A stretch of 64,000 bases of DNA from Neelides folsomi (lineage: Eukaryota > Arthropoda > Collembola > Neelipleona > Neelidae), in assembly GCA_034687125.1 (NCBI GenBank), contig JAQGBZ010000017.1, forward strand, positions 372,001 to 436,000, written 5' to 3'. Below the pieces are notes generated by a model, which ran no database searches, was not told the DNA's origin, and worked only from the letters and a program-made list of their open reading frames with translations. Shown in pieces: positions 1 through 12,382 of this stretch (within the stretch, counting starts at the first letter, position 1; every line of letters starts with the position of its first letter). Both the position numbers and the translations under genes were made by a program.

Positions 1-53
1 AATAAAGTACATCAGTAGTTAACAATTACTTAATTTAATTCTGGTATTTGCAG

Positions 54-3000
54 TATTCATCGTAATGAGATCCTCGCAGCTGCAATCCACGAGTACACTG
101 ATTGGGAGCGAGCAATTCAACACCCGATAAGTGTGAGGGACGAAACTCTGGATGCTTTGGGAGATGCACAAGTAAGTCCATTGTGGATATTTAAATAAAT
201 TCTATACAACGTATGCCAGGGAATAAATAGGGAGTAAGTTGAATTATTTGAGTAACCCATACATGCTTTTAATATCAATCTGCAGTGCGGAATTTCATAA
301 TGAGATTTTCATAGTTGAAACATTTCATAACTTGAGCCACCAAAACTCCTCTTCATTAACTCTTCTCTTTATTTAATGGCCACACTTTTCGAATCTCCTC
401 ATTTAATATCTTTTGGATTCAATGGATTCGCGAACAAGATTTTCCTTTACAACTTCAATTCTTCCGTTCCATTGAAAATTTTAACTATTTCAGAAACACG
501 ATACTAAAAACAACAAATTAATTAATGAGGACACTCTTCCTCTATGCATTTACAAACTCAAAGATAAAGATGCAGAAGTTTACATTTTAATCAAAAGTTC
601 GATATTTGAGCATGAAAGTGGTTTTATGTATGTAAGGAGATCTCGTTCCAGTTAACTGTTGTTAATTTCCATTGAGCTCTTTTACGTTCCCTGAATACAG
701 ACCCAATATAAATCGCGAGTCTGAAAACATTATAGGAATTTAGGGCTCTTTTATGGGAAAAGCGGATGGAGCCACATTTGTAATCGTTGACCATCTGAAG
801 ACATGGATAGTTTTTCCGCCTCAAAGAAGAAGATGCATATATACATATATAGTCAACCCAAATCTTGACATAAAAGGAAGGTGGAGGGAATAAGGAATTC
901 TCCAGACCCATTTCAGAAAGAAATGGAGTTTTGCGAAACCGTTTAAAGAATGGTAGAGAATAAAGAATGCGGGTGGAATCCTCGGCGATTCCTTCACGGT
1001 CTTTAGGTCGGAGGAGGGAGATTATTAAGTAGGTATCGAGAAAGATAGCTAAAGAAATTTATTCCTCTCCCACCCTCGCCCTCTTCATCTCTCTCATGCC
1101 ATTTTGAAGGAAATAAATAGGAATAATAACTCTTCGGCCATTCAGGTTGTGGCCCCATTGATCAAAACCGGAGACCTGCACTCTCAATCCAACGTCCGGT
1201 CCTTCGCCTTCGTCTTTGAATATCAGTCCAAAGTGAGCGACTACCAACAGGTTCGTGGCTTTTTGCTCCTTTGACCATTTAAATGATGACATCTCTTTTT
1301 AAGTAAAATATAGGTACTTATATAAGATTAGTTATACTATGAGATTTAAGTGAGATGTGATTTTGGTCCAGCGTTTGGGCTGCGTTCATGGCGAGGACTT
1401 GATGTATGTCTTCGGCGTCCCACTTTTCTTCTCGGGTCCAGAGCTTCTCAACTTCGCATCGGCAGCCGCGTCCCAAGATGCCCAAGACAACGGCGACGAC
1501 AGCTGGGGAAAATTAGGATTCTTCACTGGGAATTTTTCCCGGAATGAGGTTCAGCTGTCACAGACCGTGATACTCTACTGGGCCAATTTCATCCGGACGG
1601 GGTAAGAGGCGGTTTAAGTTGAGGAATGGCGGTTAATAAACCTACTTCATCTCAAGGAACCCCAACGAGGGTGCTGAGGGGGACGGGGGACGGCAATCCT
1701 CAACAGCCGCAGAGAAATCGGGGAGACTGTGGAAGACTGTGGAGTGGCCGCCGTACGACCCGCTCTACAAAAAGTACTTGGTAGTAGGTGAGACAAAGTC
1801 AATATTGACAACTTCTTTCTTCTTTTGTAAAGTACCAAAGGTGGGGAAATAACAAGAACAAATTTTCAGAGGGAAATGCAAAGCCGAAGGTGAAGAATCA
1901 CTATAGGGCCCATAAGCTCTCTTTTTGGCTCCACTTGGTCCCCGACTTGTTGAGAAATGGCTACGCATCGTCTGGTGGTCACCACGCGGTGGCTGGACCT
2001 CATCCCAAGAATCCCAACGTATCGAACCACTCTGGTCACCACGAGAGCGAGACAGGACATAACTCAACTGGACCGCCCCCGCCGGACATACAGTTTGTTG
2101 GGCCGCCCACTTGGGAACAGACTTCAGGATCTAAGGGAACTTTCAATACAGGTACGCAATCATCGGAATAAAATGTCTATGCTAACACATTCATGCGTAA
2201 CATCAGTAATATGCATATCTGGGAAGATGTACAAAAAGTATTGAATGAATATAGGGATAGTAGTATTGCAAATATAATACATATATTAGTAGAAGATTCA
2301 CTTTGAAAATTTTTAAGGATGTCTTAAGCTACAAGTTCAACATTTGAGCTAAAATGGGAAAGGAAATATTTTCTCATGTGGAAAAATCAAAAGTGCTGTG
2401 TATAAATATTTTATTTCATAACATTCAAAAAGATCCGAACTTTGCGAATTGTATTGGAATATTGGAGAGCAAAAATCTCATATTTCTTGTCTTACTTTTA
2501 AAGATTTTCAAGCTTTCTGCATCACTTGATCCATTTGTTTCTCTAATAAAAATAAAATATTTATCTAGCTATGTAGAATAAATACATTGATATTACCCTA
2601 AATCTGCAGTTTCTTTATTTTTATTGATTATTTAAACAATTCCATGTATAAAAAAGTTTATGTAATCAATTCAAGTGTTAATAAATAATTTAAATACCAT
2701 ATAAGGAATCTATCAGCACTACATATACCTAAATATTTTTATTTATTTCTGTAATATGTTTGTGTTTGTAGGTGACAACGTTTCGCTGCCTCCAGGGATG
2801 GGCCATGGAAGATCCAACCAGGGGCAGATTCAGGACCAAGATGGATTTCAAATCTACTCAACAGCTTTATCAGTCACAATTGCCATCGGCTGTTCTCTCC
2901 TTATCCTCAACATTTTGATATTTGCGGCGTTTTACTATCAGCGAGACAAGCGGAGAACTTCCCAAGAAGACGACGGAAGGGACGAAGGGAACGAAAACCC

Positions 3001-3727
3001 CAGGAACGACTCAGGGCCATCATTCACCCTCGAACAAAGGCAAGGTATCCAAGGAGGAACATTGAGACGGAAGGAGAACGGCCAAGTCGTTCAAATGTCT
3101 CAACTTCCTCATCCGATGCCAAATATTTGCGGAGAGCTTCCTTCTTTCCTCAACCCGAATTCAGGGGAAAATGGTCATGGTGAAGTGGCCGTGACTTACG
3201 GAGGTCCTGGTCCTGCCCAAAGCTCTATATTGAAGCGACAGCCTAAGCAGGGCGGGAGTCATTCATATGAAATGACAATGCCTGATGCAATCTTGGCTGC
3301 TGCAATGATGAATATGAGCTTTCCCCACTCCCACGAATGTTCTCCCGACTTCCGTCCGCCACTCAAAAATGTGAGGAGATCTAGTTTGACGCTAAAAGAC
3401 CACGGCTCTTCCTCCGGACATTACTCAGGGGACGAGGGCGGGAGTCAGTCCGGATATTCTTCAGAACGGGGACGAGGGGGAAATATGAATGGATCCAAAA
3501 CAGTTCCGCGACCGCCAAAAAGAACAACGCCGAATGTCAAGTTCAACCTTGAAGGTCAAGGGCTTGAAAACATTGCTGAAGGAGGAGGCGGCGGCTCGAC
3601 CTCTTCAGGTTCTCAACAAGGGCAAAGTCAAACGCTGAAGCCATCGCTCAAGAAATATTCCTCAATTCCTCCTGCACCTCAAGGTGTCCCTTCCCCACCT
3701 TCGCCCTTCGATGATCTCCGGGTTTGA
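54..3727 (+). CDS. Nlgn: Neuroligin, 3' part of the gene (C-terminal 606 residues, six exons)
   Basis: Postsynaptic adhesion protein of the esterase-like family; its 5' exons lie off the left edge. Exons read 54-171, 1146-1250, 1372-1601, 1657-1787, 1870-2151 and 2772-3727, all with GT-AG borders and consistent phase. The first exons give typical neuroligin text such as [17 protein letters not shown], then [16 protein letters not shown]. The latter holds the family-position histidine and glycines of the esterase fold. Next comes [12 protein letters not shown] and a linker with [17 protein letters not shown]. The last exon carries a single membrane segment (about residues 320-343 of this part, [18 protein letters not shown]...) followed by the basic stop-transfer QRDKRR. 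The cytoplasmic tail of about 260 residues is rich in Ser, Pro and Gly and ends in DDLRV, which suits a PDZ ligand. The identification is by family recognition; which of several arthropod neuroligins it is cannot be told. Confidence 0.93.
172..1145 (+). other. Intron of neuroligin
   Basis: AT-rich intron of 974 bp between the first two visible neuroligin exons. It begins with a strong GTAAGT donor. I see no coding match or repeat in it; the short open frames here show no family resemblance. Confidence 0.8.
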
Positions 3728-4048
3728 TTGCTGGATTACAATCTGTAATTTCAGGATGGTGCCTTCAAATCACTCATTATTAAAAGATAGGACATTTAAA
3801 ATAATAATCATCATTTATTATTTAATTTGTCCAAGCTGTACAACGGACGTATACTATTTTAAATTTAAACTAATTATTAACTATCTTGATCGACCTATCA
3901 AGTTGTGCAATGAGAAAATTAAATCGGTATGAATCTTGTGAATCAATTGACTTGTTAACTATTACTCAAATGTTGAATAGTCAAAATATTTAAAAAGTTA
4001 ATTGTTTAAAATTATAGCTACTCTATAAGGTGAATTAAATACTCTCTT

Positions 4049-4054
4049 AATAAA
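4049..4054 (+). terminator. Candidate poly(A) signal of neuroligin
   Basis: This is the first AATAAA found on the plus strand downstream of the neuroligin stop at 3727. It would give a 3' UTR of roughly 340 nt. The call is by motif only. Confidence 0.35.
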
Positions 4055-7000
4055 AAATGTATAACTATTAATGTATAGAGATGCTGTTGATTTGAATCTA
4101 CGATAATCGTGTGCTCTTTTGTAAAAATGTGAGAAACCTATACCTGGAATATTTTTATGAAGTGGGTTATTAAATAGTACGCGTTGGTTAACAACTAAAT
4201 ATTGTTGTTCATGAGTAGTTGGGGTGTCTGTTCAAGTTCCGATTGGAAATAAATTGCGGAGATGTTTATTGGACTATGAGTTCTAGGATCTTGTCTTGTC
4301 ATCATGATCAGTCAGTTAAGGACAATTCTAGGCACATTCCACCCATAAATATCAAAGTTATGGTCATTTAGGAGCGGGAGAATAAAAGGGACCTCATTCC
4401 ACCAGAGTCCGATTTATTGGACGGACCGCTCGGAGCTGACCGGCCAAAACTCCTTCAACTTTACTCCAATTTCCTCTCCTCGTGGGCTCCACAGAGATCC
4501 ATCAATAAATTGACAAGTCAGGAGAAAAGTTTGACCATAAAACACGTGCCCTACTCCCTTTATGCGCCTTGATATAGTGGAGGTAAGTTATTGAGTAATT
4601 CGGGGTCAACAATTCCACTTCATATCTCATATCTCCTGACGAGCTAATACACTCCCCATTACCACACACTTTGATCAGGAAGGCGGTCAAATTTCTTGGT
4701 TATGGCCCATTTGCCGTTTTGTTCTTTAACTACCGCCTTGTCACCAAAAGCCCTTAATGTTTCCTCAACATTTTAAAGCGGTGATGAAAAGATTGCAATC
4801 TCGGTCAACTCAATTGGCTCTAGCAATAGAGAGAATGTGGGCTCGTTAGGAACCCCCGGTTACCTCCATGAAAATATCGGATGTGGGGCCATTAATTAAA
4901 TTTAATCTAGAGGTGATTTTCGCAGGGATATTGTAAATCCTTGTGTAGGAGGGATAAAACCGTTATTTATGCGGAAAGGAGAGGGGAATTGAATTCGTAA
5001 GCCGCCCGCGTCATCCAACCAAGAAATAAATGGCTGTCTTCCCTAATACAATATTCCATGTCACCGTGTCATGTCATTCTTGTACTTTATGCATGTAGGG
5101 AGGAATATTGTTATGTATGAGGTTTATTTAGCTTCTCTCCCATTCACTTCACATGTAAGGATGGATGGTAATAATAGTGATATACAGATGGAAATGATGG
5201 ATTCCGAAATTTCAAACTCGACCTTTTTGAGTCTCGTAAGTTGGAAAAGTTAAAATTGGGGTCCAAATGGGGATTTTCTCCTATTTTTACACAGCAGGAA
5301 TGGGAAGAAATAAATTCCACTTTTCTCAAAGAGAAAACCCTAATGTGGAAAGATGGTCGAGTTCTTACTTAAAGTCTGTTGCTCTCTATTTGTACATTTT
5401 CTTCCCTCTTTTGTATAATCCGTAAGCCGTCTTTACTCTTTGGTTGTGGGAAATAGTCGGTTTTATGGTCCTCTTTATAATGTACGGTTGGAAGGATCTT
5501 GAAGAGGGCCGTATTTTATTGGGATTTGATGTGTAATAAGCTGGGCGGGAAGAGCCACTTCCCAAGTCCTTTAAATGGGTCAGGTGGAGAAAGTCCACAA
5601 TTTTCTTCCTCCTTGTTTGCGAAAAACGAAGACGTTGGGAGAAAAATGGCCACCATTAGAATTGAACCCGCTTAGGCTTCAACGACACTCATTGTGAGTA
5701 TTCTAAGCCAAGCATATCATCCCGGATCTCCAGTCTCTTAACAGACTTAACACGGACAGACACTTGGAGGACCAATATCTATAAAAGCAACCCTTTAGTA
5801 TTCATTTCCCCCACCCCCACCCATCTGACCGGCATTTGTAAGTGGATCAACTCAGATTTCCTCGATCATGTTACGCGAAAACGTCCCAGTGGGGGAATTG
5901 ACTATTTACATATGTCTTGAAGCCCCCTAATAAATAGGTGGTGAGAGGTGATGGGATTGAGTGAGGAGTCCTATGATTGGATTTTCGCTCCTCCGGGGTC
6001 CGCCATTTCTCAAGGCGAGGGATAAATAAAAAGGAGGCCGATTAATCTTATTCGGTAAGAAAGAGCAGGACAGGAGTCTGGGTGAGTTATTTAGCGTGAG
6101 TGATGATCATCTCCGCCGAGATTCATCTCTCCCCCCATTGATCTCCCGTTCGAGTGGAGGAACAGCCAAATGAGGATTTATATGTAAATGTTAAGGTGGG
6201 CCATTGGAGTTCTTTAAGGTGTGGGACGTGCGGCGGGCGACTAACTAACTCTCAAGTAGGTGCTGAGGAGAATTCAGCCCCAAAACTCCCACGGCTCAAA
6301 GAGTTCATTTCCAAAAGACCGGCCCCGTATCGGGAAAACGTGTCCGGGTTCCCCAAGTGACTCTGTAACCGAAGCTCTGCAAGAGTGGGGAATAATTGTC
6401 CCTCTGCTTCGCCTCCAACCATCGATCCGCAAATGAAAAATAAGCTCATCTCCAACACCATCATCTTCACTCGCCCATCCAAAATTTAATATGAATTCGC
6501 GACTTGCCTCTTGATTAATCAGCGATCCGCCTCCTTCCCAATTACTCTCCCACAATGGTAAATATACCAATGGTATTAGTAGCTCTTTTTCTCAAATGAC
6601 CCATCCTTTGTGGTTAAATGGGGGAATAAATGGAAAGCCACGACTGTTCGGGTGCAAAGGTGTAATTGAGAGGCTAATTTTATTAAATGACTCCATCACT
6701 CGACTTCATTGTCAATCAACCCCTCTATACATCCCTATTCATCTCCGGACCAAAGAACCATCAAGTACATAGGAATTCAACAAAATGCCAATTAATTAAC
6801 TTGGCCCAAATTCAGGAACTGTTCCGACATGCCCACGTATTTCCTTTTACATGGAAATGCATGGCAAGTATGCGCGATTACATTTTACATGCAGTATTCC
6901 GAATTGAAGCGAAATAATAACGGATTTGTCGGAATTCTGATTCTTCTCGCGGCATTCATTCAACTAGTCAAATTTACTTATTTGGTGGAATCGTAAAAAA

Positions 7001-8508
7001 TCAGTTGTGGAATACTCGTGTAGTAAAGCTGAATTCAAAGCCATTTGGAAAGTTTGGCCCATTTGGAAACTTATCAATTTATTGCGTCAAATGAAATGTA
7101 AAATGTAAGAAAAAGTCACAATATGTCCTCCAACATGAATTCCTTCGGGAGTTTCCCATTCAGTGTCCAGAGAAAAGAAGAAAGACATTTGAGGAGCTTC
7201 GAGAATCAAATTCTTTTTCAAACTTCTCTTCATATCATTGTTAACAAAACTCTTGAACATATTTGGTAAACGAGAACATAACATGAAAACATTCATGAGA
7301 GTCTCACATGCGGTTTGCGGGTTTTTTCTTCAATATTTATTGTTCCGAGTGAAAGTTCATTGGTTTCCCAATATTCAGATCCTTATCCTTACCATCGAAA
7401 TAAATGATAGAAGAATTTAAATATACTGTTTCAATACTATACCTATTTCAAACCAATGGCACGTGTATGAAAATTTCCTTGTAATACATATGAAATTCTT
7501 AAAATTTAGCTATAAATATAAAATCAGTAAAGACACATTCTCAGTCATAGTGTCATGTCAAGTGGGAATATATGCATAAATGTTGAATGCGGATTGGAAA
7601 TGTGAAAGGCGGAGTGAATTGAGTGAATACTTTTACATCTTGAGATTCACTATAAGTATGGGTATAGTTACATAATATTCGGATCCGAGGATTCGGATCG
7701 ATATCTGGCAAACAAGTTTTTGAGCGGGCGATATTATTGCACGTATGTATTACAATGTATAGAAATGTAAGGAGTATGTATAGCTATAGCTTATAAGTGT
7801 GTATAAAATACTGGCTGTATTACCCATAGCTCGTTTCCCACTTATGATGCAATAGATTATATGGGAAAGAAGACGTCTCCTTATGCATTGGACGGACTTT
7901 CAGTTTTGAAGAGGTTGCGGGGAGGAATAGCAAGATGGAAATCCCTCCTTTCAACGTCCGAACGGGAAATTTCCTTCCTTCCCCGTCAAAAAACGAGATC
8001 ATAAAGAGAAATCAAAGGAAAGAAATTTTCTCCTTCCCTCAAAATTTTGGAAATTTGAACATAAAAGTAAATTGTCTTCTTGGGCCCTTCCTCTTCTCCC
8101 CTCTCGACCCTGCCATAAATTGAATAGAGAGCACCTGGATGGGCTGGAAAGTTTAATTGAACGCGTTTCGGCCGAGAGTCTCAACAGTTGTGAAGGGAAA
8201 GTTTGAAAAATCCTCCCTGAGTCGGTGCGTGTGCTCTGCCAGTGGAAGAAAAGATAAATAATGGGTCATTGAGAGAGTTAGGGGCATTTGCATAGTAATT
8301 TGAACATTTCCTAACCGCGGGTGCTGGTCGTCGTCGTAAGTCGTACGGCGCGGGAAAAGAACCCAGAACTCTCCTGATTATTTTAATATCTATGTAAATT
8401 TGCATATTTATTCACAGACTCCATTTACCAACTCATTTATTCATGTTCTGAAGCTCTACCACTCTTTGTAAGAAATAAAAACTCTCGTTATTGTTTATGA
8501 GCCCGGCC

Positions 8509-8532
8509 AGAGAGAAAGAGAGAGAGAGAGAG
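8509..8532. repeat. (GA)n microsatellite
   Basis: A run of AG dinucleotides with one interruption, seen directly in the sequence. Confidence 0.8.
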
Positions 8533-10742
8533 CAGTGGAAAGAGATGGAGATCTCGACCATCTTCGAAATTCAGAATTTTGGATCGTAATCTGAGCAGCG
8601 GCTGCTCTTTTCCTACCCGATGGACCTCCATAGACCCAGAACAGCGATTTAAGAAACTTCTTCATCATCATTAAGTAAATTGAGGCAGGCGTTTTCCGAA
8701 CGCTTTCCTCTAAACAGATGCGGACTCTCATCACCCTCGAACTCTCCCAGTGACATTTCCCCAACTTTTCCATTTCCACCCGACTTCCCGAGGCTCAAAT
8801 GGAGAAATACGTCCTTCCTCATCAAATTAAAAGACTTTCTTTCCATCAGTTCAGAATCAAGAGTTTGGACTATAAATGCTAACGAGGGGTCATCCACATC
8901 ACTCCAGAAGACCCAATGGGGAGTGGGAAGAGTCCTATGAGTAATTCATTGTTTTGCCGATTTCAAAGGAACTCCAGATCATTTCCTCATAAGCATGTTG
9001 GCAAATATTTGAGATGTCCTGAAGGATTTCCTTCAAGTGCTCTTCCTGGTTGGTCGGAGCTTCCCTCACATTTGGGTTTCAGGGTCCTAAGGAAAAAGGG
9101 CATTATAAATATTATGAGCCGCCATAACTGTCATTTCAGCTCTATAAACCATTGTTAAGTAGGTAATATATTATTAGGCAGAGTTTTGAAGACAGGAATT
9201 GTAAATTATTCACCCTATGCTTCGAACGCTCGAATAATACTGCGGATAAATATTTAAATGATTACACAGGGTTTAAAATTCCCAAGTCCTAACTAATAGA
9301 CCTTTAACGTTATGTTACTTTATTTAAAGAGGGAAGTCCTATTCAATTAATTATTTGCGGCCTTCTTTTACTTATTTAACAATAAAAAATCCGTTTTATT
9401 TCCAATTTATTGCGTAATCAAAAGGTTGCCCTACTTCCTTTTTAAACATTGTAAATTCGCCTTTACGCACCAAAGGAGTAAAAATGGTCCTTTTATTATA
9501 GGCCTTATTTTCCGAAAGGCATGATTTTTGTTCAAGGGAATGAAAACTTGTTTGTGTATGTATGAAGGCAATTCGGTATATCCGTCCTGAACATGTGTAG
9601 TCGGAATGGCGATAACAATAAAAGTTTAGAAATTTCCGCAGAGGATGTACGAGCAAGATAAAAGTTTCAATTAGTATGAGAATAATAGGGAGGAGTAATG
9701 TTTATTGAGAATTTGGGCATTTGGGTCTTTGGTGTAGGCGGAGATCGTGATTTCGATAGGATTCGAATGCCCTTTGTCGGAGATTTTATGTTTGGATTCG
9801 CTGTACTGAGAATGTCGGGGTAAGTGCTCTCATTAGCATACTTTCCCGAGATTTAAATATTCCGCTGGATCATTTGGGATGCGGAAGAAGAGCCTTGGCG
9901 CTGTTCCCTCAAAAACCCGGCAACCATAATGGAGGATGCGGGGCGGGGGCTGAGGGGCCGGGAACTACCTCTATTCCAACAACCAGGAATTCAATTACCT
10001 CCGAGAAAGGAAACCGAGAGAGTGACGATGAATAAGAGGCGAATTAGAATACCCACCTATGAAGTAACCGACTCTCGTCGGATGTCTAATGTAAAAACCC
10101 TTTCTCGACAGACTCCAACCATTACGAAGCTCTTCCTTGCTCGGAAGAGAATCCACAATAAAGTCCCATTATGCATTCCCTGAAAAGTTTATAAAAACTT
10201 TCACTATCTTCCTCTCCGGGAGGAAGTGGGAGAAGCCTATTTTTCTTTTCTTCGACTTTTCCTCCCCTCTCGATATTTTCCCTTATTAAAGGACTTGAGA
10301 CTCGTAATGTGATTTGGAGCTAAAGGAGAAATCCCACTTCAACTCTCGACGTCTCCACTCGAGAGAGAAAGGAAGAAAATTGCCCTCGTCGGTCTTCGAG
10401 AGCCGCACCGGCTGCTGAGGTCGAAGACAACTTCGTCTACAAACGAATCAACCTTCAATTCCAATCCTCGACTCCTCTTGAGATGTCTTGAGCTTCGACA
10501 ACCTTTTAGAATGATTGACCCACACTTCAATGGAAAACTCGAGCTTCCATCCTAATCCTATCTTCTTACAAATGCGCCCAAGTTCTCCAATTTAATTTCA
10601 CAAACCCCCCTCAATGAAACGAATAAGAATCCTCATTATTAAATTCTTTCAATCACTTTTATGTATGGAATTTTGGCTAAATAACTTTAAAATTTCACAA
10701 ATTGATAAAATAAAAATTAGTCATTGAAGTTTTAAAGAAAAG

Positions 10743-10748
10743 TTTATT
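10743..10748 (-). terminator. Poly(A) signal of the small orphan gene
   Basis: AATAAA on the minus strand, about 250 nt of genomic sequence below the stop and inside the predicted last exon. Confidence 0.5.
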
Positions 10749-10993
10749 AAAATATATCACTAACAGTTAGAATGAACAGCACAATTAGTAAAAAAATGAA
10801 GGTATGTTGTAAATAAATATTGAAAGTTAAAGAAGTCAACATGTCCATAAAGTCCAATTGAAACCCAGATTGTTAAATTATCATTCAAATCAACGTCGTT
10901 GCCTGCAAATATACAATTACAATAGGTTACGAATTTAATGAGATTAAATCATTAAATGTGATATAAAGTAAAATTAAATATAGGAATCATACC

Positions 10994-11476
10994 TTAGTTG
11001 GTTGAAAGCTCTTTGATCAACTTATCTCGAAAATGTTGAACCTTCATTTTGTAAGCTTCGACGTATTCCAAAAATTCCTTGTATTCAGGAGGATCTGGCT
11101 TAGGGTCAACCTTCACCTTTATAAAAAACAATTTATCAATGTGAAAATGTTAAAAAGGGGGACTAAATGTAAGAATTTATACAAAATAAAATTGACTTGC
11201 AATTACAGGCTTTTCAACTGGTCGTGGCGACATTTTCACTTCTTGCGCTCGCTTTTCTGATGTCTTGACTCCAGCGTATTCTTTATGGACACTCCGTGCT
11301 CTTGGAACTTGTTTCCTTGAGATTACAACCTCTCTTGGAGGAGCGATGATAGGAGGCGGATTTTTCTTCTTCGGCGTTTCGGAATCCGAATCGCTCGAGC
11401 TCGAATCGTCTTCCAATTCCCGGGGTAGTGGAGGAAGATCATACAAAAACGAGCAATTGAATGAAAATTCGGACAT
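10994..11476 (-). CDS. Small orphan protein, 130 residues, two coding exons
   Basis: I do not recognise the family. The coding exons are 11207-11476 (90 codons from ATG) and 10994-11116 (40 codons and TAA). They join in phase 0 across a GTAATT...AG intron, giving the continuous text SPRPVEKPVKVDPKPDPPEY. The N-terminus is MSEFSFNCSFLYDLPPLP. It is followed by an acidic serine cluster (EDDSSSSDSDSETP) that looks like a casein-kinase-2 target, then a basic, proline-rich middle. The C-terminal 40 residues are charged and probably helical (EYKEFLEYVEAYKMKVQHF...). A further intron (10903-10993) starts one base behind the stop, so the last exon (about 10725-10902) is 3' UTR, with AATAAA at 10743-10748. 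The exon structure and matching frames support a real gene; its function is unknown. Confidence 0.72.
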
Positions 11477-11509
11477 TTTAAATAATTAACTTTTAATTTA
11501 AAGAATTTT

Positions 11510-11544
11510 ATGTTATGTTATGATTTATGTTATGATTTATGATT
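11510..11544. repeat. Short tandem repeat of TTATGTTATGA type
   Basis: Two to three imperfect copies of an approximately 12-15 bp AT-rich unit lie just upstream of the orphan gene start at 11476. They are visible by eye and no role is shown. Confidence 0.55.
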
Positions 11545-11759
11545 ACTGTAGCACTAGCGCAACAGAATCTATGCGTCTACTCTCAAAATTCTAAAAACTG
11601 CTACATATTACATAGTTGCTATAGGCTATAGACTATAGCGACGTATTTAAAAAACGTATAGGCATATGAAACAATTATCATGATTTAGTTTCAATTAACT
11701 AAAAAATTCTAACTAATCCCCAATTGTACCATCATTTCATTTAGATCCATAAAGAAATA

Positions 11760-12191
11760 CAAGGTGGGTCCGAGTTAACCCTAATTTTTTGAATGAATCA
11801 TAGCTTTGGGAACCAGTGGATTGGCAGAGGTGGATCTCTATCTTGGCCACTACGATCTCCCGACCTTTCTCCTTTGATTTTTTTCTTTGAGGATATATTA
11901 AAAATATAGTCTACGCCAAAAATCCAGCATATATTGTTCAGCTCAAAGCTGGAATTGTCGAAGCGTTCAGAGAAATGTCCGTTGCTATGTGCAAAAGGGC
12001 TTGTGAAGCAGTTGTTGGTCGGTTTGAGCGCTGTATTGAAGCCGATGGGGCTCAAGTCTCAAAATGAGATAATTGTACTTATTAAATGATGTATAGAGAA
12101 TATAATTACCATTTGTCAGAAAATTCGAATGAAAATTAAAAAAAGTTCTGATTTTTTTAAAAAAAATTAGGGTTAACTCGGACCCACCTTG
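11760..12191. mobile_element. Non-autonomous mariner/Tc1-type element with terminal inverted repeats
   Basis: The element is 432 bp long. Both ends carry the same inverted repeat of at least 31 bp, beginning CAAGGTGGGTCCGAGTTAAC, and each end is flanked by TA (11758-11759 and 12192-12193). TA is the target duplication used by Tc1/mariner/IS630 transposases. The inside still holds a decayed piece of transposase (11818-12067), so this is an internal deletion copy rather than an unrelated MITE. It sits between the 3' end of TRPM and the 5' end of the small orphan gene. The near-perfect repeats suggest a fairly recent insertion. Confidence 0.9.
11818..12067 (+). pseudogene. Transposase C-terminal fragment (DDE superfamily, mariner-like), broken
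   Basis: The plus strand reads WIGRGGSLSWPLRSPDLSP. After a one-base shift it continues DFFL, a stop, then GYIKNIVYAKNPAYI and on to a stop at 12067. The SPDLSP-DFFLWG pattern around the last catalytic acidic residue is typical of mariner/IS630-type transposases. The frameshift, the stop in place of the usual tryptophan and the missing N-terminal two thirds show it is dead. An 85-residue open frame on the opposite strand is an artefact of this piece. Confidence 0.82.
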
Positions 12192-12369
12192 TACACAGAG
12201 ATATACAGATATTTTTATCAAATTGTTAAATTAAAGTTCTAATTAGCAGAATGCAGAGCAAAATATTTAATCATTTTTAATTCAAATTAATTGGAAAGAT
12301 CATTATGAATGTATGAGAATAAGGTCCCTATTGCGAAATATGCACATAAACCTCGTCACAAAAGGTTGA

Positions 12370-12375
12370 TTTATT
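12370..12375 (-). terminator. Possible poly(A) signal of TRPM
   Basis: AATAAA on the minus strand only about 8 nt beyond the TRPM stop codon. Such a short 3' UTR would be unusual, so the real signal may lie further on. Confidence 0.25.
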
Positions 12376-12382
12376 ATATGAA

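Larger units (their letters stand above)
3728..10724. other. 7-kb spacer without recognised genes
   Basis: It begins with the neuroligin 3' UTR and then runs on as mixed AT-rich and moderately GC-rich sequence. I found no exon chain, RNA gene or transposon that I could support on either strand. A GA-rich microsatellite lies at about 8509-8532. It may hold regulatory DNA or non-coding RNA, but nothing in the sequence shows this directly. Confidence 0.6.

Noticed and set aside
4502-4690. Minus-strand 62-codon open frame in the 7-kb spacer
   Set aside because: No domain, no supporting splice sites. It is one of many chance frames there.
11798-12055. 85-codon open frame on the minus strand
   Set aside because: It is the antisense of the transposase fragment, whose plus-strand reading has the recognisable SPDLSP and DFFL motifs.
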